Shown here one piece after another: positions 1-11,410 of a DNA stretch of 64,000 bases (the stretch's first letter is position 1; each line of letters opens with the position of its first letter). Made by a program: the position numbers and the translations under genes. Under the pieces are notes generated by a model, which did not search any database, was not told the origin of the DNA, and worked only from the letters and a program-made list of their open reading frames with translations. The DNA is from Pomacea canaliculata (lineage: Eukaryota; Mollusca; Gastropoda; Architaenioglossa; Ampullariidae), in the NCBI RefSeq assembly GCF_003073045.1, contig NC_037593.1, positions 7,307,525 through 7,371,524 on the forward strand, in the 5' to 3' direction.

Positions 1-1847
1 GGTTTTTTTTTATTTCTCCATTTTGCTTTTCTGCTCTCATCAAACCCGTGTTTACCCATGGTAGCCTTGACATTCATAATTACCTCCGCGAGCTTCTGCA
101 GGTTGTTAGTTTTTTTCAATATAACCTTCAGCAATTTGGTTTATTTCCATGGAATTTTCTGGCATCAAATGATAACAACCAACTGACACCTAATAGCCCT
201 GCATTCACCACGACATTGTGGACTCAAAATTCCTATTGTGATATGACATCGACCCTGTCAGGTAGATAATCCTATCTGTTATCTTTTATTACCCATAAAT
301 CCTAATCCTTGAAAACACACGTTAACACCAGTACATAGACTGTTCAAAGTGTTGGGTGAGTAGGTGACATATCAACAGCTCAGAAAAGTAGTTTGTCAGC
401 AGCTGAACTACTAATAACAATAAAGGTCGGGAGGCAGACAATAATGTAGCCTGTACTCTCTACACCTTGTCACGTGGTTTTACCTTCTCTCTGAGTTCAT
501 CCCAGCTCCCTTCCTTCTCTCCTCACCACCCACCCTCACCCACGAAGAGGAAATGCTTCAGCAAAGTTATGTCTTTGAAACGATGGAAGCTATGCTTTGC
601 TGAGGCCAGGATAATGAGAATGGATGTTATGGTTGCTGAATTTGTTTCACTCCTTCTACTGTCCTCATTAAAGATCACTGTGAGCTTTGTGTAAAAAATG
701 AAACAAATCGAATACTAATAAGAAGATTGAAACAGGTTCGCAGATACAAACATAGAGATAGAAAGAGAAAATTGAAAGGAAGAAACGGGCTACGAAACAG
801 AGAGAAAAAATATCAGAAAAACAGAACTACAGCCACACAGCTCCACACAGGGACAGACAATAATAACGAGAACATTCGGAATACTTTGTCCAGAGTCTTG
901 GTGTTGTCATCTACGCATCATCATTTCTTAAACCTCGCATTAATGCAGTCTGTGTCTGTCTTTCGTGAGCTTCGCAAATTATTATAATTATTGAAAACAA
1001 TGGAATAGAAATAAGAGCACAAGGTGTCAATACGATGCACACATAAAGAATTTACATTGATAGATATTTTCATATCAATTCAATGAAACTGTTTGTGTAA
1101 TAGCATACAAAATCTTCATCAATTATAAAATCAAAATACATATAACCCTGTAGCAAGCATATTTAGAAGGGAATCATCTCTAGTGTTCAGTGCTTTATAC
1201 AGAAAACGAGGACTTTCCATTAATCCATGTTATCCAGCTAGTCAAGTCAAAGAAAAGGTAACTCCGACACTCCTGCAATAGCACCCAGAAAAAAAAACTA
1301 TCAACAAAAAAAAAAACATAATTTGTAGTAGATAACAAAATAATTATTTCTATTTTTGAATTCTGTATCCAGAAAAGGACTAAAGTCACAAGCCAGTTGC
1401 GAATAATTAAAAAAGATGCAAATGGAATGTGAAGGATGCTAGGATTGTGGGAGAGGTGGGGAATAGAAGGAAAGACCAAAAGGAATAAGAGCAAGACATA
1501 TCAGACACAGATAAACAGGTGATGCCACAGGGGGTGTACAGGGCTCGGATGCCGGAAGGTGCGGGTTCTTCCCGTGTTGACCTTTCGCCGACAAGCCCTC
1601 GACAGGTCGGCCGCCAGAACTAATGACTGTAACGAGGGGTGCAGGCAGATGTCCGCAGGGCTGCCGGAGATTGCTATTTATAGCACCCTCATTTTTTTCT
1701 ACTTCCTGCTGAGGAGTTGTATTCACCCATTGTTATTATACAGTGCTAACATTGTGATATTGTTTGCGGGGTAGGAGGAGGCGGTCTCCGCTATTTTAAG
1801 TACGAGTGGAGGAGGACTGTCAATGACGAGTAGTGCTGCTCCATGGT

Positions 1848-2173
1848 GCATTTCTTTTTTCTCTTGTATCGTTTTATTATTTTTTTTATTATTATTTTTA
1901 GTATTATTTTTATTATTATATTTTTGTTGGAGTTTTTTTTTTTTTTTTGGGTTCGTTCTTTCTTTTATTCCTTCTTTTCTTTTTTTTCCTTTTTTCTTTC
2001 TTAGTTTTTTTCTTTGCTGTTTTTTCCCTTTATTTCTTATTTCCTCTTTACTTTTTGTCCTTTTTTTCTTTTCTTTTTTTTCTTAATACTTTATTGTTTT
2101 ATTTGGATTTTTTTCTTTTTCGTTTCTTTTTTTTCTTTTTTTCTTTGTTTGTTTCTTTCCTTTCTTTCTATTT
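1848..2173 (+). repeat. T-rich polypyrimidine tract
   Basis: About 325 bases are almost entirely T and C on the plus strand, with long T runs broken by C, G or TTA steps. The ORFs reading through it encode only Phe/Leu/Ser-rich low-complexity peptides. The strand asymmetry is extreme compared with its flanks. Confidence 0.85.
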
Positions 2174-3420
2174 TAAATGCTGTCTTGTCACTCTTTGATT
2201 TTTCCCCATCACTGATAGTTATTACATTATGTTACAATAATTTGTTCGCAATTGTTGAAGTACTTGAGTAACAGCAGGAGGACTTCCAGTGCCTCCTTAC
2301 TTCCTTATCACTCCATCTTCACTTCTTATCATAATTGTTATCATCATTGTCATCGCAGTCTCTGTAAGGCTGACATACACTCCATGATTTTATGTTGTAA
2401 TAAACAAAATATTGAATGCATCACAAAAGCACGATGTCAGTCAAGAGGAACTAACGACTTCTCATTGTAAAAACATTTCCCACAATCCTCGCTTTCACTA
2501 GCACCAAACCAATTTAATTATTAAATAAACTTGCATGGCGGTATGGACGCCAGGGTTTTGCTGACAATAGTTGTGAACATTTACTCAACGGTAACAGGAG
2601 TCAAACAGCCGGTGAAAGGCAGGAAACCATTGCTTTCTGTAGAAGACATCGATCGTGCCCTCCCACGGTAAATTCTGTTTTTCTTTTTTCACTCACTGAA
2701 TCGTGAGCTTTTTATGTATTTTTAGCTTCTGCTTTCCTTGTTATTTTCGCTGTTTGCTTGGTTGCTTGGTTATTTTTGTTGCTTTTTGTGTTGTTTTTAG
2801 GGTTTTTTAAGTGTAGAGGGATGTTTTGAGGAGTTTTAAAGACTCAAATGAAGCCTGGACCGATTAGCGAAGAAAAACTAAGGTTGTCCTAAAATTAGCA
2901 ACTGGGCGTTTGTCGTTGATCGTTAGTAATTAGTCGTTAGTCATAAACACACAAATAGCTACATGTGAGCAGCTTTCTTTAGCTTCGGGTTGGAGAAAGT
3001 TCTTCTCTTTTTTTTTTTCTTTTCCCAATGTCACGCGATGCTGTATCAAAGTCGATGCTGTCACTTTGTACCGGTTATCTTCTCTATCCCGTACTTTTTT
3101 TTTTTTAGCTATTGACTTAGCTTTAATCTTCAGCTTATTTTCCTTCCCTCTGCTCACATTTCACACCAAAATCATGGTTCCCATGAATATAAAGAAACAA
3201 CCCTGGATTTAAATCTCATCACACACTGCCGAGATGTCCAACTGCTACGTCATCGCTCAGGCACTCCGCGGTGCATGCTGGTATATCTTCCAGTTAATCC
3301 TCGCCCTGGTGATATTCCTGCTGCTATTACCCCTAGTCAATACATGCATCCCCCCTGGGATTTCGGCATGGATCTGAAATTAATGAGAGACCCTATCTAG
3401 CTTTGCTTGAAGCCGACTAG

Positions 3421-3432
3421 CCGCCATGTTGG
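3421..3432 (-). promoter_or_regulatory. YY1-like motif
   Basis: CCGCCATGTTGG is the reverse complement of a YY1-type core (CCAACATGGCGG). A second, plus-strand version, AAGATGGCCGCC, lies at 3762-3773. No transcript is evident nearby, so function is inferred from the motif only. Confidence 0.25.
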
Positions 3433-4764
3433 AACTCGTGAGGCGATTGTGTATCAGTATTTGCGGTGCCCTGCCATTACCTTTATAAACTGTAAGCATT
3501 GAATAATTTTATTTTCTTGAACTCCTTTAGTGGTTTTTTTAATACAAAGGAGGTAAGTGGCAATCTGTTTATGCTCCATGCCGACATTTTTTTATTCATT
3601 TATTCATTCGTTTGTCTCTTGACTGGAACCTTGTCTTGGAGGAAACACTTGGACAAAGCCCCTATACTCGGCCTACCCTCGAGTGGTAAAGACCAGGACC
3701 TGCACAGAATGGACTGTCCACTCCTTCCCTGGACTTCGCTCTTGCCGAGACTACGAGTGGTAAGATGGCCGCCTGGTGGCTTCAGGGTCTATCCAACAGC
3801 TTTACAACAGTGGATTTGTCTGCGTGTTCTCAGCAGTCACTCCTGGTGTGCAGCGGCTGGGTGCCATTGGCTTTGTGGGAGCAGACAGGGTAGGATGTAT
3901 TTCTGTCTCTGTGACAGGCACGCACCCGCCAGAAACAATCGATTGTGAACTACGTCCATTGTACTGTAACGAATATTGGAGAAGAGGAAAGGCAGAAAGA
4001 AAAAACAAATTCCAGCAGGTTTCTGGCAGCGCGACTTTGTCACAGAACTGCGCTATTTTTAGACCACCTATGGCGGGTGCCGAACACTCGAATGTCATGC
4101 GCGTGATTTGAACACCCGGCCGGTCGTTGATAGTTTGAGGTGTTCTGCCATGTCTGTCCGTGAAACCCATCTCCAAATGGGAGAAAAATATTTGACAATC
4201 TGACCGTGAACTATGCTGACCTATTCTTGAGGATACTTTGATGTAAGCTTCAGATATTTTTTAGCCTGGAACTAAATAGAACTTATGTCTTTCGAGTGCA
4301 TTCTGTTTCTGGAATATCAAAGAAAATTCAGTCTTCTGCAGAAATATCGTGTTGTGGTTTGTCGTCTTGTCTTAGTGGAAGCTTACTAGTCTGTCAGTCA
4401 GTCTGTCTTGTCTGCTAATTTACGAATTTGGTCGTGTAAGTAGTATTCCCTCCTCTTAGTATAAGCTACTGCCAATGATGACTTAGTCAACGTATATTAA
4501 AATGAACCCAAGAACAATTAACCCAATTAACATATAAAAGAATACTTGTTCAAGACTCAATTTTTTATCGTTAGGTCAATGACCCTTACCTTTGGATATT
4601 TCTAGAATGTAATATTTGTTCCTTCCTCTGTGTGTGTGTGCACGTGCGCGTGTGTTTTTTTTTCAGCAGGTGTATACCTCATCGTGACTCTCATCAAGCT
4701 CTTTCTCTCAGTTATCTCTACCTTGCCACCCACCAAACTTCTTTATCGCTTCAGCAGCGTGGCT

Positions 4765-4778
4765 GTCACCATGGCAAC
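4765..4778. promoter_or_regulatory. RFX X-box motif
   Basis: GTCACCATGGCAAC matches the palindromic X-box recognised by RFX transcription factors (GTNRCC, 0-3 nt, RGYAAC). RFX factors drive ciliary genes in animals. No gene start is visible next to it, so it could be a distal element or chance. Confidence 0.35.
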
Positions 4779-5330
4779 GGCTGTAACCTCCATCACTAAG
4801 CTACCATTCATAGTTGCGGGCTCGTTGCGGGTTTGTGCACATGCGCGGCGATAAGGATGATGGTCGAGAGGAAAGGTGGCAGCTGGCAAACGCAGTGGCA
4901 TCGCCTCTACCAGCAGAAAGCCCTTAGGGAGGATAGCGGGAGGGTTCTTGAGGCTGTATAACCCTTTTTGCTCAAAACAGAGAGCGAATTGTTCTGTCTT
5001 CAATCCTATAGCGTCCCATAAGCAGCAAAGGAATTCCCCTTGAGGCTTACCTTTAAGGTACAAGCTTACCAATAGTCTCTCCTGTAAGAGAGGGTTTTGT
5101 TATTATTCAATGTTATAAGAAAGGTCGGGGCCATAGTCTCACCGGAAGCACCCACTGGTCCGACATGCGTTCACAATTGAATAAAAGCATTTTCCTTCCA
5201 GCATCTTGTTCAGCTAACCTGATCCCCATTTCTATTTCCAGTTGGTTTGTGCGAAGCTGCCAGGACAAAAAAGTTCCTCCACGCTACTGAAACCTTTTGT
5301 GTCAGCGGAAGTTACGTAATTAAGAAGCTG

Positions 5331-5340
5331 GCGCATGCGC
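5331..5340. promoter_or_regulatory. NRF1-type palindrome
   Basis: GCGCATGCGC is the exact core of the animal NRF1 site, normally found within about 100 bases of CpG-type transcription starts. It lies 41 bases upstream of the ATG of the ORF at 5381. This is the only reason to look at that ORF twice. Confidence 0.3.
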
Positions 5341-5380
5341 GAGCTGTACGCGTCAAGGGAACTAACCCGGACCACCCAGC

Positions 5381-5608
5381 ATGTCTCTCAATTCTCCTCT
5401 TCTTCCTGTAGCTTCGTACCCGCCATCCCCTACCTCCCCCGTGACCCTCACTGATGAGGACTCATCGGGCTTCATCAGATATGCACGTGCAGAACCAGAC
5501 GCCCTCCCCACTGCTTCTCATCAGCCTCGACAAAGTGGGCTCTCTGATAACCAAGCGACTCCTCCACCAAAAAAAAAAAAGAAAATAATAAAAATTGAAA
5601 AAATTTAA
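5381..5608 (+). CDS. Doubtful 75-codon ORF
   Basis: The ORF begins with ATG in a reasonable context (cagcATGT) just downstream of an NRF1-type palindrome. It encodes a Ser/Pro-rich peptide that ends in a Lys run made by an A-rich stretch. I recognise no domain, signal peptide or family. It could be a first exon, a small protein gene or chance, and chance is most likely. Confidence 0.12.
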   Translation: MSLNSPLLPVASYPPSPTSPVTLTDEDSSGFIRYARAEPDALPTASHQPRQSGLSDNQATPPPKKKKKIIKIEKI

Positions 5609-6206
5609 AAACTGAGATTATACCTAGGAATTGTTTATGTCTTTGTACTAGGTGTTAGCAAAATCTCCGCACAGACCGGCACACCGTAAATTTGGATGCC
5701 ACTGTTTTGCTTGGGGTGTGTGGTGTGGGGTGTGGATGTGGTTGTGGGGTGCTAGGTGTGAATGATTTATTTTACTTCGGTACCAGCGGACATTTCTTAG
5801 ATATTTTTCTTGATTCCAATTGTTTATGGCTTATTTATCTGCTTGTTTGTTAGCGTGCTTGAATTTCTCTTTTCATTTCTCCATTCATTGCTTCTATCCC
5901 TTGTCACTTTTTTCTCCTTTACCTGCTTGCCTTAATTCGAAGAAAATTTGTTTCCAGTCTGCTGTCATGTTCTTCGAATTTTTCACAAACGTCTACTCAA
6001 GACAAACCGGTTAATTCCTCTTTACACCATCAGTTTATGGGCGATGTAAGGTCTTTCTGGGCGATAGTACTAAACCCCTTACATCAGTGGGTTTCTATGG
6101 ATCGGACCATACTGGTGAAGCCCTTGACCGTTGACAAACAATCTGACGATCCCTGTTTTTCAATGAATTTTGTAGCTATGGCTGTAAGAGGCCCTGACTA
6201 GGGTTG

Positions 6207-6409
6207 TATATATAGAGGGACTGCAACGTGTATCCGCCGCCATCTTTGTAGCCCAGCTCTCCTTCGTATGTAAGGAGTAAACTGATGAAGTATGTTTATG
6301 GTTTGTTCTTCTGAGTATCCCAAATCCCTGCTGCCTAAAAAATCAAGGAACATCAGGACGGCGTCTTCAGTTAGCTGATCCCGTTAGCATCAACTACCAA
6401 AATGGCGGC
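6207..6409 (+). promoter_or_regulatory. Putative TATA/YY1 promoter cluster
   Basis: A TATATATAG box at 6207-6215 is followed 21 bases later by GCCGCCATCTTTG (6236-6248, reverse YY1 motif). A forward motif, AAAATGGCGGC, follows at 6399-6409. The TATA-to-YY1 spacing is what one expects when the YY1 element overlaps a start site. No downstream coding exon is recognised, so any transcript would be non-coding or spliced to an exon I did not find. Confidence 0.25.
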
Positions 6410-7146
6410 TTCTGCTGCTGTTTACTCCTCGTGAAAAACATTCTTTGGTCTTAACTATGTGGTAAGAAATACCTCTTCATTGCTTTCTTACATTTTTTTA
6501 ACTACCTCTATCCATTCATATTTCCCCATCTACCCCATCTAATCTCATTAGATCAACGATTCTTTTCTTTGTTTTCATTCTTTTTATCTTTCACTTCTCG
6601 ACTCGTCTCGTATTTTTATTTTTTCCGCTGAATTTTTCGTTCGACGATCTTTCACAGCCATTGAACATATCCATTTTGCATCTCACCCTGACTGTTCTAA
6701 TGTAGCCCTGGTGGCTGTCTCTCTTTGCCTGGCTCCCATTACTTCCCCTTATTCCGTTCTAAGCATATGACACTGGCGGTGCACTCCCTTGTCCTTTCCG
6801 TCATTACTTCCCCTTCTTCTTGGTCACGTGGCGACTTGTCCTTTGATTCTCACATTTCCATCCAGCCATTATGTGCTTTCCTTTCATGACTTCTTTCAGC
6901 GATGTGACACTTCCATCTTTCACGAGCTTGACATAACGGCCTTGCTTAATGTGGTTTTCAACATCGACTTATTTATAAAGAGGATTGTTTAATAATTTTA
7001 TATATGTTGTTGTCTAATATCTTATGGTCCTTCATGTGTTGTTATTGTATCACTGGGTATCTTGCTTTTCACCCATTTAAAATAGAGTAACCTTCTCTCG
7101 CAGTGATACAGCCTTAGTTACTAACCATGTAAAACTCAAACAGTGT

Positions 7147-7212
7147 GTCCAAGACGAGATCTGAACCCAGGACAGAAACACATCCTAGTTGTCATGGTAA
7201 CAGGCGCCACCA
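7147..7212 (-). repeat. tRNA-derived SINE-like fragment
   Basis: Read on the minus strand, it has an A-box-like GCGCCTGTTACCA followed about 22 bases later by a B-box-like CCTGGGTTCAGATCTCG. The plus-strand copy at 51232-51290 shares both blocks (GCACCTGTCACCA and CCTGGGTTCAGATCTTG). The shared pol III box order suggests a SINE family. Confidence 0.5.
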
Positions 7213-7414
7213 GACTATTCATTCCTTTTATGGAAGGTGCCAATTGAGAAGAAAAGGTTCTCTGTTTTAATCATGTCTTATATTTTTTCATCTTCTCGTT
7301 GTCCTTCTCGTTCTTTTGTCCGAAAAAGCAAAATTAGTAAACAGCGGAAATAATCTTCAGATAAGCTCAGGGTTAACGGAAATGGTTTCCATAGCGTCGC
7401 AGCAACCGCAGGCA

Positions 7415-7428
7415 GTCCCCGTGGCAAC
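7415..7428. promoter_or_regulatory. RFX X-box motif
   Basis: GTCCCCGTGGCAAC fits the X-box with two central bases. An ORF reads through this area (7316-7507), but it starts at a non-ATG codon and has no recognisable domain. This is a motif-level call only. Confidence 0.25.
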
Positions 7429-8119
7429 GACTGAAAGAACGACAACTGTTTACAGGTTTGATGCAACGGCATCGCACAATGAAGAGGAAATGTCAGTGGA
7501 GACTTGAGCAACATCAGCATCTCCGTCAGCCACTTCACAAGTCATCTCACTTCACAGGCCACCCACGCCTTCCTCTCCATCTCTACCTGCTCTGTACCCT
7601 CCACCCCACACCTCTCTCTCATATTTTCCTTTCCATTACTGGATTGTAAGACAGAGCCCTTAATGTCATTGTTAACAGTTTGTACGTGTAAATATTTCTT
7701 ATTCTTCTTAGCTATCCATTTGACAAGTGCTACTCTGTGCTTGAGATTTCAACATTTTCTAAGTCGTCTGGAGCAACGAGGTCTGACCATCTTGCATGTG
7801 AGCTCATGAGCTTCTTAGCCTGTTCAAAAACAATCCAGAGAAAGTATGGAGGAGATTCCGACTGAAGCTATTTCTGATTGACATGAATTCAATCCCTGGT
7901 AAACAAGATGACTTCCATGTCCTCACCGAAGGCTGGGAGAGGCTCATCGAGTCAAGATTCCTGGCCGATGTGCTCAATTTATTTCCTGTCTGAGTGCATG
8001 TGGGTGCTCCAAAGGTGGCACGGTTAATGGCCTTCCTTTTATGTTGTTGTTGTTGTCAAGAATACCTGACCATTATCTCCAGGGCTGTATTGGAGTCCTG
8101 ACCAGACTGATATCCGGTT

Positions 8120-8176
8120 AAAAAAATTTTTTTTTGTTTTTTTTTTTTTGTTTTTTGTTTGTTTGTTTGTTTTGTA
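8120..8176 (+). repeat. T/G-rich low-complexity tract
   Basis: Poly-T runs interspersed with G change into GTTT repeats. It has the look of a degraded poly-T/GTTT simple repeat. Confidence 0.7.
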
Positions 8177-8665
8177 AAATCTGTTCAGGTGAGTCTAGCT
8201 CGGTTTTAATTTTTTTTTTATTTTTGTATGTAATTTTAGGTAGAAAGTAATAATATAATGTCTTTTAATGATTGTCAGACTTTTAAGCATTTTTCTGTCC
8301 ACTTTTTTTTGCTTGTTTTTCTTGTTATTCCATCTCCTGTGTTTAACGTGGGCGAGCACTCTGAGTCTAACTTCAAGAGGTGCGACAACAGCAAAAGGCT
8401 GTGCATCGTGTTTCTGATGGAGGAAGCTTCGGAAGCGGACATGTCACGTGATCTTTTCATCAAAGACTTTCCGAAATCGGGGGTACTGTTATGTCTCCTT
8501 GTGTAGTCTAGCTCAGCATTTCTTTTGCTGATTTTTTTCTGAGTATATTTTTTTTAAAGTCAGATTTGTTTTATGTTCATCGGTGTGTATTTTATGTAGC
8601 CGTTGTGACAATAAATATGATTTGTGATCCTGTAGTGTAGTTTTTGCTCACTGACGTGCTGTGTC

Positions 8666-8676
8666 TTGTTGTTGTT

Positions 8677-8724
<48 letters not shown>

Positions 8725-8725
8725 G
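8666..8725 (+). repeat. (TTG)n trinucleotide microsatellite
   Basis: About 20 units of TTG, with one TTA interruption near the start, make a Cys run on one strand and a Thr run on the other. The ORFs containing it are artefacts of the repeat. Confidence 0.95.
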
Positions 8726-9982
8726 GAGAAAATGCCACATCAGATTCCTCACTTATTTCATCATCACCATGGAGCGCAGGGATGAAGTGAATACACAACC
8801 AAAGACAGGGAAGGTGGGGCGGAAAGAAAGAAGTACAGAGTGTAAACCTAAAAAATACAACTCTGATGCCTGTTGAACAATTTACCCAGCGCACCCCACT
8901 GTTATCTTACAAACACACGAAATCAAAATAAATTTACATGAAAAATCCGGTTTTCTTTTAGGTTGGCCTCCTGTCTCTTTATATCTCTCCATTAATCAAG
9001 CAACGCTTTTTCTATTTGTTTTTCCCCTTTCTTGACCTTTTCATTTTTCTTTTTCCTTTCTTTCTTTCTCGAATCTGATCAGTCACAATGGCATCTATGG
9101 TGGCATGATCACAAAGAATTATTGTTTTTCGGCTGTTTCCTTTTCTCAATCATTCAAGCAAGACGTAAATATTTAATACAATCACAGCTGGACCTCTGTA
9201 AATATTGTAACCTCCACTTCCCTTCCCTTTGCCCAAGTTCCCAGTAACACGGATAATGCTTCCTACGGGCATGGAGAAGCTGTCACAGAATTATTCAGAA
9301 AATTTGTACACTTTCAATTCATCAAATTTTTTTCGAAATTCATTAGAATTCCCTGTCGAAATTTTATAACAGTTCCGTTTTTGTTGTTTTTTTTTTTTTT
9401 ATTCTCTTTCTTGTTGCTTTTGAAACAGGGGCTAGTCTGACAAAGGTGCGAGGCCATGGTGCCAGGATCAAAGGTCTTCACTCCAAGTACCTCGGTTTCG
9501 ACAGAGTGAAAAGCGAGCTTTATTTTTCTTTCGTGTTTATCAAATATTTTCTTCCCGTCGAAATGTTTGAATAATCTATCCTATGGCCGATATCCTGTGT
9601 CTTACACTAAGACTACTTTAAAACTGTTAGGCGTTGAAGCAAGAGTTTTTAACGGGCAGACAGTGTTCTGGGAAAGATTCTGTCTTGATTTTTTACGAAT
9701 AGTTCTGACAACATACGTCCTGGTAATATGACCTGTCTGTACATTTGGCATACTCGCAAACACCGCGCGCGCGCACGTGCACACCCACACACACACGTGT
9801 GAATTCACTGTTTGTTGTGAGTAGCCGCCGTCGCACCGCCTGCTATTTCCAAACCCTCTTACATCCCACCTTTCATTTGCTTGTTTTCTGTTCTGTTTCT
9901 GTAAATACAGCCTCATCTTACTCTTCCCCTCGCCAGTATAAATAAAAACAAAAGATGACACTTCCGTTTAGTGCCTCAAGAC

Positions 9983-9996
9983 GTTGCCATGGATAC
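9983..9996. promoter_or_regulatory. RFX X-box-like motif
   Basis: GTTGCCATGGATAC differs from a full palindromic X-box by one base in the second half-site (GGATAC instead of GGCAAC or GGTAAC). No gene start is visible nearby. Confidence 0.2.
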
Positions 9997-11356
9997 CTCC
10001 GGGCGGTATGTACATGCCCACAATTTATTCTTCTAATTGGCCTTTTACTTGCCCCTAATTAACCACAGTTCTGAGGCTACCGAGAAGCCCTAAGAGAGGA
10101 CATGTAGAGAAAGATTTTAGCTGAAGAAATGTTTGCCGGGACAGGTGCACAGTTGCAGTGGTGGTTGGATGAGGAGGAAATGGAGGGCAAAACACTTTTC
10201 TTGTATATCTCTCTGGAGAATGGTGGCTGTAAGATATGTGGCTAGTGAACAGGTCCTCCATTGCGGGTTTTATTGCAAGAAGCCGTGAATGATGAACCTT
10301 TTTCCTCTCATGTAACCGTTGGCTAAGATATGTAGCTAGTAAATCTTTCTTCCCTTCCAGATTTTATTGCATGGGGTAAATCTTGCCTTTAGGTTCTTGT
10401 TTTTCTCTTCCTTTCACTGACATCTGTTGCTTATTTATTTAACGCTTAAAATCTTAGTTTGTGCGTTAGAAACTATTTTTGATTATGTAAAAAGAACTCC
10501 GTCGCTCTTCTTCATAAAACGAAGCAAAGAGACTGTATAAACTTGCAACCTCTGACCCTTGACCTGCCAAGTGACTCAGTGTTCAAGGTTTAAACCCTCG
10601 AGTGTCTCGGCTTCTGGTCCGTCTGCTTAACAACCAAAAGAATGAATGGTGCTGATTGGTGGGTCCAGCGGGATGTCTGGGGCTTTGTGATTCAGTCTTT
10701 GCCAACATCCCACCCGGATTGAATGAGGATTCTGGTCTGTAAAAAAGCCTGTAATCTTCAGACTTCGAAATGGGCCATAGTGACCTGTTTATGAATGGAA
10801 GCAAACTCTCAAGTGAGCAGCTACAGTGTTTCTCATCAATGGCCAAGACTAGGAAACACAAGAGCTTTAACGAGCTACAAGAGCAGCAGATTGTGATACA
10901 CAAGAACAATGAGCTGCAAAACAAACAAACACACAAACAAACAAACTGCTGTGTATTGTTAATCGAGCTCAGCGAAGATGCTACTCTCCAAAGTCTGAGC
11001 TTCGTTCTCGATATACAAACCAAAACCAAAAACAAAATCCCCAAAGACTACAATCAAGACCGTTACTTTGATTGGACACAGAACACACGCCCCTCCCCTC
11101 GACTGGCTGTAACCTTGACAACCTTACATTGTCTATATCTTTATCACCGCCAGGATATTCATTTACTTTATGATATTCAAACATAATTCAGACCACCCAC
11201 GGAAACAATTTTAGAACATCGTGTTCAGTTTGACATGTCTGATCTCTGTGTTTTCTTGGTCTTTCGGGTCAGGGCCACAATAATATTTGTGGCACTGTCG
11301 GCATAGATGTTAGCTAAACTCTCGATATTTTATGAGTACTACATTTAACTCTTTGT

Positions 11357-11410
11357 CCTTAACCATTCAGCTAGCCTTAACCATTCAGCTAGCCTTAACC
11401 ATTCAGCTAG
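11357..11410 (+). repeat. 18-bp tandem repeat, three copies
   Basis: The unit CCTTAACCATTCAGCTAG occurs three times head to tail with no mismatch, at 11357, 11375 and 11393. The perfect identity suggests a recent slippage event. Confidence 0.95.

Noticed and set aside
1823..2271. Overlapping Phe/Leu-rich ORFs that look like membrane proteins
   Set aside because: They are artefacts of the polypyrimidine tract.
3499..4176. 149-codon plus-strand ORF and 124-codon minus-strand ORF
   Set aside because: The N-terminal half is AT-rich low complexity. No similarity was recognised, and there is no splice context.
7188..7201. GTTGTCATGGTAAC as a further RFX site
   Set aside because: It lies within the A-box side of the SINE-like fragment, so it is more simply part of that repeat.
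8592..8894. Minus-strand ORF with a Thr run and plus-strand ORF with a Cys run
   Set aside because: Both are produced by the (TTG)n microsatellite.
10583..11044. 153-codon minus-strand ORF, with a 138-codon plus-strand ORF overlapping it
   Set aside because: No recognised domain. The Cys/Leu/Ser-rich part comes from an ACAAACAAAC repeat, and overlapping ORFs on opposite strands point to chance.
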